Shown one piece after another: positions 1 to 10,798 of a stretch of DNA of 64,000 nt. This DNA is from Sinorhizobium meliloti 4H41. Its GTDB lineage: Bacteria > Pseudomonadota > Alphaproteobacteria > Rhizobiales > Rhizobiaceae. Made by a program: the position numbers and the translations under genes. The notes beneath the pieces are model-generated. The model made no database searches. It had not been told where the DNA came from and saw nothing but the letters and a program-made list of their open reading frames with translations. Each line of letters begins with the position of its first letter. Position 1 is the stretch's first letter. The DNA lies in NCBI RefSeq assembly GCF_000375585.1, contig NZ_AQWP01000001.1:1-64000 (forward strand). The letters run 5' to 3'.

Positions 1-636
1 GAGCGCATGAAGGTGTTGCTCATGGTGTCGCGCTTCGGCCATTGCCTGAACGATCTTCTCTACCGCTGGAAGATCGGCGCCTTGCCGATCGACATCGTCG
101 GGGTCGTCTCCAACCACTTCGACTACCAGAAGGTGGTCGTCAACCACGACATCCCCTTCCACTGCATCAAGGTGACGAAGGAGAACAAGCCCAAGGCCGA
201 AGCCCAGCTGATGGACGTCGTCGAGCAGACCGGCGCCGAGCTGATCGTTCTTGCCCGCTACATGCAGGTGCTTTCCGATGCGCTCTGCAAGAAGATGTCG
301 GGGAAGATCATCAACATCCACCACTCCTTCCTGCCCTCGTTCAAGGGGGCGAACCCCTACAAGCAGGCCTATGAGCGCGGCGTGAAGCTGATCGGCGCGA
401 CGGCCCATTACGTCACCGCCGATCTCGACGAGGGACCGATCATCGAGCAGGATATCGCCCGCATCACCCATGCGCAGTCAGCCGAGGACTACGTCTCGAT
501 CGGCCGCGACGTCGAAAGCCAGGTGCTGGCCCGCGCCGTGCACGCCCATATCCACCACCGCTGCTTCATCAACGGCAACCGCGTCGTCGTCTTCCCGCCG
601 AGCCCGGGTTCCTACGCGTCGGAGCGGATGGGCTGA
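1..636 (+). CDS. purU: Formyltetrahydrofolate deformylase, C-terminal part (cut by window edge)
   Basis: Hydrolyses 10-formyl-tetrahydrofolate to formate and tetrahydrofolate, feeding purine synthesis and balancing one-carbon pools. The frame is open from base 1, so the gene starts outside the window; about 211 codons are visible and the family is usually 280-295 residues, so the missing part should be the N-terminal ACT domain. What remains is the formyltransferase-like hydrolase domain: the N-I-H-H-S-F-L-P motif and the downstream T-A-H-Y-V-T-x-D-L-D-E-G-P block that carries the catalytic Asp. The ATG at base 7 is internal to this fold and unlikely to be the start. A hairpin follows at 739-752. 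Confidence 0.93.
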   Translation, partial: ERMKVLLMVSRFGHCLNDLLYRWKIGALPIDIVGVVSNHFDYQKVVVNHDIPFHCIKVTKENKPKAEAQLMDVVEQTGAELIVLARYMQVLSDALCKKMSGKIINIHHSFLPSFKGANPYKQAYERGVKLIGATAHYVTADLDEGPIIEQDIARITHAQSAEDYVSIGRDVESQVLARAVHAHIHHRCFINGNRVVVFPPSPGSYASERMG

Positions 637-738
637 GGCCGATAGAGGCCGAGACCGGCTTGCTCCAACCCGCCATTACCGCCCATCGCATCAGAGGCAC
701 GCTCTGCATCGGACCCGTGATCGAAACACGGAAATAGA

Positions 739-752
739 CCCGCTTCGGCGGG
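739..752. terminator. Probable bidirectional terminator between purU and xfp
   Basis: A perfect 5-bp GC stem (CCCGC/GCGGG) with a TTCG tetraloop lies between two convergent genes. On the plus strand it is followed by CCTTTCGT; on the minus strand by TCTATTT. It can serve both purU and xfp. Confidence 0.6.
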
Positions 753-791
753 CCTTTCGTGATGGTAGGTCCGGCCGCGGAAGTGCGTCTC

Positions 792-3245
792 TCAGACATT
801 GTCGCCTTCGGTCGATGTTCCCTGTGCCGTCCCGGCGCTGCCGCCGCCCCATTTCCAGCCACTGATCGCCGGCATGTCCTCGCCGTATTTTTCGATATGG
901 TGCTTGTGGTCGATCAGCCGCTCGTGGATCGCCTGCTTGAAATATGCGGCGCGGGCGCCGAGTTGCGGCAGCCGGTCGATGACGTCCTCGACCAGATGGA
1001 ACCGGTCCAGATGGTTGAGCACCACCATGTCGAAGGGCGTCGTCGTCGTCCCCTCTTCCTTGTAGCCGCGGACATGCAGATTGGCATGGTTCGTGCGGCG
1101 ATAGGTGAGGCGGTGGATCAGCCAGGGATAGCCATGGAAGGCGAAGATGATCGGCTTGTCCTTGGTGAACAGGGCGTCGAAGTCGCGGTCCGGCAGGCCG
1201 TGCGGGTGCTCCCCCGACGGCTGCAGCTTCATCAGATTGACCACGTTGATCACCCGCACCTTCAATTCCGGCAGGTGCTCGCGCAGCAATTGCACTGCGG
1301 CAAGCGTCTCCAGCGTCGGAACATCGCCGCAGCATGCCATGACCACGTCCGGCTCGCAGCCTTTGTCGTTGCTGGCCCATTCCCAGATGCCTAGGCCTTC
1401 GGTGCAATGCTTCACCGCCTGGTCCATGGTTAGCCATTGCGGAGAGGGCTGCTTGCCGGCAACGACGACGTTGATGTAGTTGCGGCTCCTCAGGCAATGG
1501 TCCGTCACCGACAGCAGCGTATTGGCGTCCGGCGGCAGATAGACGCGGATGATGTCCGCCTTCTTGTTGACCACGTGGTCGATGAAGCCGGGATCTTGAT
1601 GGCTGAAGCCGTTATGGTCCTGGCGCCAGACATGCGAGCTCAGGAAATAGTTCAAGGAAGCGATCGGGCGTCGCCACGGGATTTCGTTGCAGACCTTCAG
1701 CCATTTGGCGTGCTGGTTGAACATCGAGTCGATGATGTGAATGAAGGCTTCGTAGCAGGAAAAGAAGCCGTGGCGTCCGGTAAGCAGATAGCCTTCGAGC
1801 CAGCCCTGGCATTGATGCTCGCTCAGGACCTCCATCAGCCGCCCGTCCGGCGACAAATGGTCGTCTTCCGGATAGATGTCCGCCATGAAACAGCGATCCG
1901 TGACTTCGAGCACGTCCTGCCAGCGGTTCGAATTGTTTTCGTCCGGACTGAACAGGCGGAAGTTCCCGGACTTCAGGTTGAGCTTCATCACGTGGCGCAG
2001 ATAGCTGCCCATCACGCGGGCCGACTCGGCCGTGGCCGTTCCGGGGCTCTGAACCGAAACCGCATAATCGCGGAAGTCGGGCATCTTCAGGTCGCGCAGC
2101 AACAGCCCGCCATTGGCATGCGGATTGTCGCTCATCCGGCGGCGGCCCGTTGGGGCAAGCTCCGCCAGTTCCGCCATCAGCCGCCCTTCACCGTCGAAAA
2201 GCTCCTCCGGCCGATAGCTCTTCATCCAGCCTTCGAGGATGCGGACATGCTCCGGCTTGTCCATGTCCCCCATCGGCACCTGATGCGATCGCCAGTAACC
2301 CTCGCATTTCTTGCCGTCGATCTCGGCCGGGCAGGTCCAGCCCTTGGGTGTGCGGAAGACGATCATCGGCCAGGCAGGGCGTTTCAGATTGCCGTTGACC
2401 CGGGCGTCGGCCTGAATGCGCCTGACATCGGCAAGCGCCGTATCGAGCGCGCCCGCCAGCTGCTGGTGCACGTCTGCGGGGTCATGACCTTCGACGAAAA
2501 GCGGCGCATAGCCCATGCCCTCGAAGAACTTCTGCAGCTCCTCTCTGGGAATGCGTGCGAGAAAGCAGGGATTGGCGATCTTGTATCCGTTGAGGTGCAG
2601 GATGGGCAGGACGCACCCGTCGCGCGCCGGGTTCAGGAACTTGTTGCCGTGCCAGCCGGTCGCGAGCGGACCCGTTTCGGCTTCCCCGTCGCCCACGACG
2701 CAGGCGACGATCAGCTCCGGATTGTCGAAGGCGGCACCGTAGGCATGGCTCAACGCATAGCCGAGCTCGCCGCCCTCGTGAATGCTGCCCGGCGTTTCCG
2801 GCGCGACATGGCTCGGGATGCCGCCGGGGAAGCTGAACTGCTTGAACAGCTTCCGCAGGCCCTCGGCGTCCTCGCTGATGTCCGGATAGACCTCGCTATA
2901 GGTGCCCTCCAGATAGGCGTGGGCGACGAGCGAGGGCCCGCCATGCCCGGGCCCGATGACATACATCATCTCGAGATCGTCGCGCTTGATCACCCGGTTC
3001 AGGTGGACATAGAGCATGTTCAGGCCCGGCGACGTACCCCAATGGCCGAGAAGCCGCGGCTTGATGTGCTCCCGCTTCAGCGGCTCGCTGAGAAGCGGAT
3101 TGTCGAGGAGGTAGATCTGGCCGACGGAGAGATAGTTCGACGCCCGCCAGTAGGCGTCCATCCGCCGAAGTTCATCTGCGGAGAGCGGATTGGCGGATAA
3201 TGGATCATGGCCGGAAACGTCACCTGCCGTCCTGGGGGAAGTCAT
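792..3245 (-). CDS. xfp: Xylulose-5-phosphate/fructose-6-phosphate phosphoketolase
   Basis: Thiamine-diphosphate enzyme that splits xylulose 5-phosphate (and often fructose 6-phosphate) with inorganic phosphate into acetyl phosphate and glyceraldehyde 3-phosphate (or erythrose 4-phosphate). At 817 residues it has the family's full length. Visible signatures are G-H-W-G-T-S-P-G near the N-terminus, the G-D-G-E-A-E-T-G-P ThDP/Mg motif and [14 protein letters not shown] in the second half. The start has a clean AGGAGG site upstream. It is the distal gene of a minus-strand run araD-like > udh > xfp, but a 144-bp gap separates it from udh. No acetate kinase gene is adjacent in this window. Confidence 0.96.
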   Translation of the reverse strand: MTSPRTAGDVSGHDPLSANPLSADELRRMDAYWRASNYLSVGQIYLLDNPLLSEPLKREHIKPRLLGHWGTSPGLNMLYVHLNRVIKRDDLEMMYVIGPGHGGPSLVAHAYLEGTYSEVYPDISEDAEGLRKLFKQFSFPGGIPSHVAPETPGSIHEGGELGYALSHAYGAAFDNPELIVACVVGDGEAETGPLATGWHGNKFLNPARDGCVLPILHLNGYKIANPCFLARIPREELQKFFEGMGYAPLFVEGHDPADVHQQLAGALDTALADVRRIQADARVNGNLKRPAWPMIVFRTPKGWTCPAEIDGKKCEGYWRSHQVPMGDMDKPEHVRILEGWMKSYRPEELFDGEGRLMAELAELAPTGRRRMSDNPHANGGLLLRDLKMPDFRDYAVSVQSPGTATAESARVMGSYLRHVMKLNLKSGNFRLFSPDENNSNRWQDVLEVTDRCFMADIYPEDDHLSPDGRLMEVLSEHQCQGWLEGYLLTGRHGFFSCYEAFIHIIDSMFNQHAKWLKVCNEIPWRRPIASLNYFLSSHVWRQDHNGFSHQDPGFIDHVVNKKADIIRVYLPPDANTLLSVTDHCLRSRNYINVVVAGKQPSPQWLTMDQAVKHCTEGLGIWEWASNDKGCEPDVVMACCGDVPTLETLAAVQLLREHLPELKVRVINVVNLMKLQPSGEHPHGLPDRDFDALFTKDKPIIFAFHGYPWLIHRLTYRRTNHANLHVRGYKEEGTTTTPFDMVVLNHLDRFHLVEDVIDRLPQLGARAAYFKQAIHERLIDHKHHIEKYGEDMPAISGWKWGGGSAGTAQGTSTEGDNV

Positions 3246-3389
3246 GGATTCCTCCTGAAGCGAGAGCTCGGATAGCGACGGCGCAACGAGCTGCCGAAGC
3301 TGCCGCTGCAGAATCTATGGCGGTGCTGCGCCAGGGCAATGCCGAGCAGCGGCGGGGATGGAGAACCGTGGTCTTGCGGACCGGTTGCC

Positions 3390-4175
3390 TTAACCCGGCA
3401 ACTTCGCCGCCGCATGACGCCCGCCCTGATAGCGCACGCCGTCCGAAGGCGCCTCCTCACGCTCCTCAATCGCGTGCCGGTAAGGTTCGCTGCTGTCCTG
3501 CGGGCGCCAGCCGAGGAAATCCGCATGCCCGTTTGACCACCAGACGTCGCGGTTGGCGGAGACGCCGTAGAGCACCAGATGGCCGATTTTCGGGGCATCG
3601 AGAAGCCTGCGCACAAGCGCCAGGAAGTCGCGCGGGCTCAGCCAGGTGGAGAGCATGCGGCGGTTCGTGGGTTCGGCAAAGCAGCTGCCGATCCTGAGGC
3701 AGGCGGTTTCCATGCCGTATTTGTCGAAATAGAGCCGGGAAAGATCCTCGCCGAAGCACTTGCTCACGCCGTAAAGGCTGTCCGGCCGCCGCGGCGACAG
3801 GTGGTCGAGCGTCTCGCCGACGGGATGGAAGCCGGTCACATGATTGGTGCTCGCAAAGAGAACGCGGTTCACGCCGGCCTTTCGCGCCGCCTCGTAGAGA
3901 TTGTAGGTGCCGAGGATGTTGGCCTGAAGAAGAGCGTCGAAGTCGGACTCCACCGAGATTGCACCGAGATGCAGGATCGCATCGCAGCCGCGCACGAGTC
4001 GGTCGACCGCCTCGCGCTCGGCGAGGTCGCAATGCACGACTTCCTCCCCCTCTCGGGCGGGAAAAAGCGTGGCGACATCCGAAAGGCGCAGAACATCGGC
4101 GCAGCCCTTCAGTCCCTCGCGGGCATAGCGGCCGAGGCCGCCTGCGGCCCCGGTTATCAATAGTCGCGTCGTCAT
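3390..4175 (-). CDS. udh: NAD-dependent uronate dehydrogenase (SDR family)
   Basis: Probably oxidises D-galacturonate/D-glucuronate at C1 with NAD+ to the aldaro-lactone. It is a 261-residue extended short-chain dehydrogenase with the N-terminal Rossmann motif G-A-A-G-G-L-G and the catalytic Y-G-V-S-K (Tyr-x3-Lys). Length and features such as H-L-G-A-I-S-V-E-S-D and S-T-N-H-V-T-G fit bacterial Udh as characterised in Agrobacterium and Pseudomonas; a generic NAD-dependent epimerase is the alternative. It lies 63 bp downstream of the sugar-acid dehydratase gene, and with that gene and the lactonase at 7062 it suggests an oxidative uronate route. Confidence 0.82.
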   Translation of the reverse strand: MTTRLLITGAAGGLGRYAREGLKGCADVLRLSDVATLFPAREGEEVVHCDLAEREAVDRLVRGCDAILHLGAISVESDFDALLQANILGTYNLYEAARKAGVNRVLFASTNHVTGFHPVGETLDHLSPRRPDSLYGVSKCFGEDLSRLYFDKYGMETACLRIGSCFAEPTNRRMLSTWLSPRDFLALVRRLLDAPKIGHLVLYGVSANRDVWWSNGHADFLGWRPQDSSEPYRHAIEEREEAPSDGVRYQGGRHAAAKLPG

Positions 4176-4238
4176 GCGTACAACCTGCTTCGCACGGATC
4201 GTGATGACTTTGGCTCCAATGACCAGTCGTCACGGTGA

Positions 4239-5963
<1,725 letters not shown>

Positions 5964-6040
5964 CGGCAGCCTCCTTTGCATTTGCGGGTGGGTCGGCTAG
6001 ATTGCGCCTGTACAGAAAAATGACAGGTGAAGGCAGACCC

Positions 6041-6763
6041 TTGAACGACGTAACGTTGAAACTCAAACCGGCGCGGCGGGAGCGGCTTGCCGATGTTCTC
6101 TACGGGCAGATTCTCGAGCAGATCGCCAGCGGCCAGATGGCCGAGGGGGCCAAGCTGCCGTCCGAAGCGCATATCTGCCGCGACTTTCAGGTTTCCCGTC
6201 CGGTCGTGCGAGAGGCGCTGATGCGGCTGCAGGCCGACGGCCTCGTGGTTTCGCGCCAGGGCATCGGCACCTTCGTGAAATCGCGTCCGTCCGACAAGCT
6301 CACCAGTCTCGCCGCCTCGGCCGAGATCGCGATCTATCTCAGGGCTTTCGAGCCCCGGCTCGCGCTCGAGACGGAATGCGCGGGGCTTGCCGCGATGCGC
6401 CGGACCAAGGCTCAGCTCAACCAGATCGGCGAGGCGCTGGCGGCGCTGGAAGGCGCCTTTGCGCGCGGGGAAACCGGATGGGAAGAGGACTTCGCCTTTC
6501 ACCACGCGGTAGCGGAAGCTGCGGGCAACGAACTTTTTCCACGCCTTCTGGAAGAGCTGCGTGACATTCTCAGCGGCTCGATGCGCATGGCGCTCGGCCT
6601 GACGCGGCAGGGCTCCGATGACCGCCGCCGCCGTGTCCTCGAAGAACACCGCAAGATCTACTCCGCCGTTTCGGGCCAGAACCGGGATCTCGCCCGCCTT
6701 TACATGCGCTACCATCTGACGGAATCGCGCGCCCGTATCACCGGCTCCCATGGCGATCTCTGA
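6041..6763 (+). CDS. GntR-family transcriptional regulator, FadR/FCD subfamily
   Basis: The N-terminal winged helix (G-A-K-L-P-S-E-A followed by S-R-P-V-V-R-E-A-L and G-I-G-T-F-V) is followed by an all-helical FCD ligand domain containing the metal-site residues E-D-F-A-F-H-H and a later E-E-H. The family commonly represses sugar-acid catabolism genes, and the gene diverges from the dehydratase/udh operon, so it is probably its regulator. The start is set at TTG 6041 because GAAGG sits 7 bases upstream; in-frame ATG 6020 and an earlier start at 6002 have no ribosome site and would overlap a CTGTACAG palindrome at 6008-6015 that may be part of the operator. 240 residues. Confidence 0.88.
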   Translation: MNDVTLKLKPARRERLADVLYGQILEQIASGQMAEGAKLPSEAHICRDFQVSRPVVREALMRLQADGLVVSRQGIGTFVKSRPSDKLTSLAASAEIAIYLRAFEPRLALETECAGLAAMRRTKAQLNQIGEALAALEGAFARGETGWEEDFAFHHAVAEAAGNELFPRLLEELRDILSGSMRMALGLTRQGSDDRRRRVLEEHRKIYSAVSGQNRDLARLYMRYHLTESRARITGSHGDL

Positions 6764-7061
6764 TCCGGTCATGCTCCGATCCACTTCAAGCGCTCGCCGG
6801 TAGCCGGCTCGACCATTGCGGCCTCGCTCTCCGCCTTCGGGCGACACGCTGCCGCGGCGCGCCGCGCCGAGCGGCAGGCCTTCAGGGTCGCGGGTTACGA
6901 GGGGCGTTTTCATGCAGATTTCCCGGCCGGTTTCTTGTATTTTTATTTTACAAGTTGAGCGAGGGCAAGAGCAATGATAGAGCTGGCAACGGCGGCAGCG
7001 AATTCAAAAACGGGAGTTTAAGCGCCTCTGGGCGCGTTTCTTCTGGCAGCGGCCCGGGCCC
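6764..7061. other. Intergenic region, about 300 bp
   Basis: No supported gene. It contains the dyad described at 6934-6954. Near its end, at 7022-7035, there is a small GCGCC/GGCGC stem followed by GTTTCTT, which resembles a weak terminator or attenuator just ahead of the lactonase gene. Confidence 0.5.
6934..6954. promoter_or_regulatory. Operator-like dyad upstream of the lactonase gene
   Basis: Perfect inverted repeat CTTGTA - 9 AT-rich bases - TACAAG, centred about 118 bp upstream of the lactonase start. TTGTA/TACAA arms are typical of GntR/FadR-type operators, so the regulator encoded at 6041 is the obvious candidate. Binding is inferred. Confidence 0.4.
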
Positions 7062-7958
7062 ATGGTGTCGAACATGTCTTTCGATTTAACATTTGAGTGT
7101 CTTCTGGATTCGCGTTGCGACGTCGCCGAAAGCCCGGTTTTCGATGAGCACCGGAACTGCCTGTTCTTCGTCGATATCGGCCGCAGCGCCCTTCATCGCG
7201 TCGAGCTTTCGGGCGCCGGCCACGTCGAATGGACCGTCGAGGGCGGCGCCTGCAGCGCCGGCCTTGCGCGCTCCGGACGCCTCGTGCTGGCGCAGCGCGA
7301 TCGCGTGGTTCTGTTCGATCCCGATGTCGGCGCGATCACCAGGGAAATCGCCGCGATCGAGCCGGAGGTTGCTGATACGCGCCTCAACGACGGCAAGGTC
7401 GGACCGGACGGCGCCTTCTGGGTGGGGACGATGCACGATGTGCCCGACCGCCGGCCCGTCGCGTCGCTCTACCGCGTCTCGCCGGACGGTGCGGTGGAAC
7501 GCAAGGTGGAAGGCATCGTCTGCTCCAACGGCCTCGCCTGGAGCGGCGACGGTGCCCTTCTGTTCCACTCGGATTCGCGCGGCGCCTGGATCGACCGCTG
7601 GCAGTTCGACCCCGCAACGGGCGCGCTTTCCGGGCGCCGGCGGCTGGCAGGCCTGGACGAGGCGAGCGGCCGACCGGACGGAGCCGCAACCGACGCGGAA
7701 GCCCATTACTGGAGCGCCGGCGTGTCAGCGGGCATCGTCAACCGCTTCTCGCCCGAAGGTCGCCTTGTCGGGACGCATCGCTTTCCGGTGCCGGCGCCGA
7801 CCATGCCCTGCTTCGCCGGACCGGACCTGAAGACGCTTCTCGTCACGTCGCTGCGGCCTGCGGGCATCGGCGAGAAAAACCGCTCCGGCGGCATTTTCGC
7901 CGCAAGAAGTCCCGTGGCGGGTGTGGCCGTCCACCGCTTCGACGATCGCCGGATTTGA
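7062..7958 (+). CDS. SMP-30/gluconolactonase family sugar lactonase
   Basis: Six-bladed beta-propeller hydrolase that opens sugar-acid lactones in the cytoplasm. 298 residues. Family landmarks: A-E-S-P-V-F-D (metal-ligand Glu) near the N-terminus, L-N-D-G-K-V-G-P-D-G-A-F-W-V-G-T-M, S-N-G-L-A-W-S (metal-ligand Asn) and R-P-D-G-A-A-T-D-A-E (metal-ligand Asp). An in-frame ATG at 7074 is an equally possible start; neither has a clear ribosome site. Its likely job is to open the lactone made by the uronate dehydrogenase at 3390, which would close the step between Udh and the dehydratase. It is convergent with the GST-like gene, 20 bp apart. Confidence 0.88.
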   Translation: MVSNMSFDLTFECLLDSRCDVAESPVFDEHRNCLFFVDIGRSALHRVELSGAGHVEWTVEGGACSAGLARSGRLVLAQRDRVVLFDPDVGAITREIAAIEPEVADTRLNDGKVGPDGAFWVGTMHDVPDRRPVASLYRVSPDGAVERKVEGIVCSNGLAWSGDGALLFHSDSRGAWIDRWQFDPATGALSGRRRLAGLDEASGRPDGAATDAEAHYWSAGVSAGIVNRFSPEGRLVGTHRFPVPAPTMPCFAGPDLKTLLVTSLRPAGIGEKNRSGGIFAARSPVAGVAVHRFDDRRI

Positions 7959-7978
7959 GGCTGGCGTCTGCGGTCTGA

Positions 7979-8620
7979 TCAGCGCTCCGGAATCGGCGGC
8001 AGTTCGGGCGCATCCAGACCCCTGAAGGGATCGCGCCAGGCATCGATCTCCTGGAGCCGGTCATTCCAGCGGCAGATGTTGGGATAATCGCCAAGCGGCA
8101 GTCGGGCGGCATCGTTGAAGGGCAGAAAGCTCGCCATTCGGAAATCCGCATGGGATACGGCGTCTCCGACCAGCCAGATCCGCCCGGAAAGCTCCATGTC
8201 GAGTATCGCCGCTGCCGTACGGAACCTGCTCAACCCCTCCTCGACCAGCTGCTGGTCGATCGGGCCGAGCCCATAGCGCTGCTTCGTGCCGCGCTCGAAC
8301 TGCACCATGTCGCAAGCTCTTACGAAGTTTTCCTTGCCCCAGCTGATCCATCGGACCATGTCGGGTTCGTCGTCGCCCATGCGCCAGAAATCCGATTGCA
8401 CCTTGCGTGAAAGCCGGCAGGCAATCGCGTCGGCCTCCCAAAGGCTTTTTCCGGCCTCCACGAGTATCGGCAGCGAAAGGTTGGGGTTCAGCGGCCGAAA
8501 CCGTTCCGCCTGTCCCGGCGCGAAGGGTGAGGCGAATTCGAACTCGACCTCGGCTGCGAGATGGCGTGCCACCGCGACGGCAAGCCTCGGGTTGGGATTG
8601 CGGCTGTAGAACAGTTTCAT
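7979..8620 (-). CDS. Glutathione S-transferase-like protein
   Basis: 213 residues with an N-terminal thioredoxin-type half (starts [12 protein letters not shown], then L-S-L-P-I-L-V-E and W-E-A-D-A-I) and a C-terminal helical GST half (V-S-H-A-D-F-R-M-A). The Ser in Y-S-R-N is the likely glutathione-activating residue. The start is fixed by a 4-base ATGA overlap with the stop of the ABC ATPase gene, so it is translationally coupled as the last gene of the sugar operon. A GST in such an operon is unusual; it may act in glutathione-dependent chemistry on an intermediate or be a stress add-on. No substrate can be read from the sequence. Confidence 0.85.
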   Translation of the reverse strand: MKLFYSRNPNPRLAVAVARHLAAEVEFEFASPFAPGQAERFRPLNPNLSLPILVEAGKSLWEADAIACRLSRKVQSDFWRMGDDEPDMVRWISWGKENFVRACDMVQFERGTKQRYGLGPIDQQLVEEGLSRFRTAAAILDMELSGRIWLVGDAVSHADFRMASFLPFNDAARLPLGDYPNICRWNDRLQEIDAWRDPFRGLDAPELPPIPER

Positions 8621-9699
8621 CGCATGGCCCTTCCGTCGGCGCCGAAGACGTGGCAGCGCGACGGGTCGAAGTGGACGGCGAGATTGGAGCCCCGCTCGAC
8701 CTTCTGCTGCCCCTCCAGCGCGACGGTCAGCTGCTGGCGATCCGGCGTGATCCCGTAGAGCATGGTTTCGCCGCCGAGATTCTCGACGATCTCGACATTG
8801 ACCGAAGCGAGCTCGATACCGCCCTCGCGCGCGGAAAGATGCTCCGGCCGGATGCCGAATGTGACGTCCTGCCCCTGGGTCGCACCGTTCAGGCGACGGG
8901 GCAGGCGGATCGTTCCGCCGCAGACCTCGATCGCCGTTTCGCTTTCGGTGACGTCCGCGATCCGCGCCTTGAGGAAGTTCATCTTGGGGCTGCCGATGAA
9001 GCCGGCGACGAAGCGGTTGACGGGATTGTTGTAGAGATCGAGCGGTGCGCCCACCTGCTCGATCCGGCCGGAATTCAGGACGACGATCTTGTCGGCCATG
9101 GTCATGGCCTCCACCTGATCGTGCGTCACATAGATCATGGTGTTGCCGAGGTCCCGATGAAGCCTTGAGATCTCCACGCGCATCTGCACGCGGAGTTCGG
9201 CGTCGAGGTTGGAAAGCGGCTCGTCGAAGAGGAAGATCCGCGGCTCGCGCACGATCGCGCGGCCGATCGCCACGCGCTGCCGCTGACCGCCGGAGAGCGC
9301 CTTCGGCTTGCGGTCGAGCAGCTTTTCGATCTGCAGGATCTCGGCCGCCCGGCGCACCTTCGGCTCGATTTCGGCCTTCTTGAAGCCGGCCGTTTCGAGG
9401 CCGAAAGCGAGGTTCTTGTAGACCGACATGTGCGGATAGAGCGCATAGGACTGGAACACCATCGCAATGCCGCGCCTGGCGGGCGCCACTTCGTTCATCC
9501 GGTCGCTGTCGAGCATCAGGGTGCCGCCGGAAATCTCCTCCAGTCCGGCGATCATTCTGAGCAGCGTCGACTTGCCGCAACCGGACGGACCCACGAAGAC
9601 GGCGAACTCGCCGGGGTCTATGGTCAGGTCGATGCCGTGGATCACGTCGAGCGCGCCGTAGCGCTTCTCGACCTTCTGAAGAACGACGCTCGTCGCCAT
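8617..9699 (-). CDS. Carbohydrate ABC transporter ATP-binding protein (MalK/UgpC type)
   Basis: Energises sugar import by the permease pair at 11838 and 12718. 360 residues: Walker [10 protein letters not shown] near residue 37, ABC signature L-S-G-G-Q-R-Q-R, Walker [13 protein letters not shown], then the C-terminal OB-fold/TOBE domain typical of CUT1 ATPases. GGGAGG precedes the ATG. It lies between an oxidoreductase gene and the GST-like gene, so the complete CUT1 transporter is in one operon. Confidence 0.95.
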   Translation of the reverse strand: MATSVVLQKVEKRYGALDVIHGIDLTIDPGEFAVFVGPSGCGKSTLLRMIAGLEEISGGTLMLDSDRMNEVAPARRGIAMVFQSYALYPHMSVYKNLAFGLETAGFKKAEIEPKVRRAAEILQIEKLLDRKPKALSGGQRQRVAIGRAIVREPRIFLFDEPLSNLDAELRVQMRVEISRLHRDLGNTMIYVTHDQVEAMTMADKIVVLNSGRIEQVGAPLDLYNNPVNRFVAGFIGSPKMNFLKARIADVTESETAIEVCGGTIRLPRRLNGATQGQDVTFGIRPEHLSAREGGIELASVNVEIVENLGGETMLYGITPDRQQLTVALEGQQKVERGSNLAVHFDPSRCHVFGADGRAMR

Positions 9700-9723
9700 G
9701 TCAAAGTTCCTCCCTGCGGCCCT

Positions 9724-10797
9724 CTATCGGGTATTCGCACGCCAATCGGCATATTTCGGGCTGTCCGGCCCGAGCGGCAACTCTATTTCGCGGCCGGTAT
9801 CGGCGGATTGATAGATCGCGGTGACCAGTTCCAGCGCGCGGCGCGCATCCTGCGTCGTCACGGGCAGGGGTCCTCTGCCGCTCAGGAAATCGTGGAAATG
9901 CGCCATCTGGGTGGTGAAGCGCGGCGAGACCGGACGCCAGTCGCCGGTCACTTCGTCTATCCGCGCCTGCACTTCGTCATTTGCCGCGATGATCTTCCAC
10001 GGATCCTTACCCGGCGCATAAGGTTCGTGGCTGCTCTCGAAGGTGACGTTTTCGAAATGCAGCCTCAGCCGGCTGATCTGCTCCTGAGAGCCGAGCGTAC
10101 AGGAAAGCGAAACGAAGGCGCCGTTCTTCATGAGCAGGCTTGCGGAGGCGCAGTCCTCGACCTCGATGTCGTTGACCCGGGTCGCGACCCGGCCGAACAC
10201 GCGCGCCACCGGGCCGAGAAGATGCAGCATCATATCGTGCAGATGCAGCGCGTGGGTGACGAGCACGCCGCCGAGCTCCGTCGCCCATTTGCCCCTCCAG
10301 GGGACGGAATAATATTCGGGCGTGCGCAGCCAGAAAGTCTCGACCGAGCCGACATAGGGCTTGCCCGCGATGCCGGCCTCGATGATGCGCTTGGCTTTCT
10401 CGATGCCGTCGCCGTAGCGATACTGGAAGATCGGCATCAGCACGCCACGTGCCTGCTTCTCGGCTTCCATGATCGCATCGACGCCCTTCAGCGATCCGGT
10501 CAGCGGCTTTTCGCAGACCACGTGCTTGCCGGCGGCAAGGGCCGCGAGCACCTGTTCGAGATGGATGCCTGGCGGGGTGCAGATGTCGATGATGTCGATT
10601 CCATCGTCGGCGAGAAGTTCCTCGAAGTGGCGGGTCCGCTGCTCGATCCCGAATTCGTCGCCCACTTCGTTCATCCGTTCCTCGTTGAGGTCGCAGAGAG
10701 CCTGGACTCGGAATTTGTCCGGGTGCGGCTGATAGCCCTCGACGATATGCGAACGCCCGATGCCGCAGCCGATGATGGCGACTGTCTTCACGCTCAT
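9724..10797 (-). CDS. Gfo/Idh/MocA family oxidoreductase (island copy B)
   Basis: NAD(P)-dependent sugar or cyclitol dehydrogenase, 357 residues, starting M-S-V-K-T-V-A-I-I-G-C-G-I-G with the Rossmann glycine motif, followed by the C-E-K-P-L cofactor/catalytic motif and an alpha/beta C-terminal domain. The frame stays open further upstream, but that stretch is antisense-like low-complexity sequence inside the preceding gene; the start at 10797 lies one base after the stop of that gene. Paired with copy A at 10799, it probably oxidises the transported sugar or a derivative. Confidence 0.9.
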   Translation of the reverse strand: MSVKTVAIIGCGIGRSHIVEGYQPHPDKFRVQALCDLNEERMNEVGDEFGIEQRTRHFEELLADDGIDIIDICTPPGIHLEQVLAALAAGKHVVCEKPLTGSLKGVDAIMEAEKQARGVLMPIFQYRYGDGIEKAKRIIEAGIAGKPYVGSVETFWLRTPEYYSVPWRGKWATELGGVLVTHALHLHDMMLHLLGPVARVFGRVATRVNDIEVEDCASASLLMKNGAFVSLSCTLGSQEQISRLRLHFENVTFESSHEPYAPGKDPWKIIAANDEVQARIDEVTGDWRPVSPRFTTQMAHFHDFLSGRGPLPVTTQDARRALELVTAIYQSADTGREIELPLGPDSPKYADWRANTR

Positions 10798-10798
10798 G

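Noticed and set aside
1437..3200. Long open frame (587 codons) on the plus strand opposite xfp
   Set aside because: It mirrors the codon pattern of xfp, has no recognisable domain and no ribosome site; typical antisense shadow in high-GC DNA.
6769..6816. Protein-like 15-codon minus-strand stretch ending in a stop (M-V-E-P-A-T-G-E-R)
   Set aside because: It reads like the tail of a real protein, but no extended frame or homologue could be recognised; too short to support as a gene remnant.
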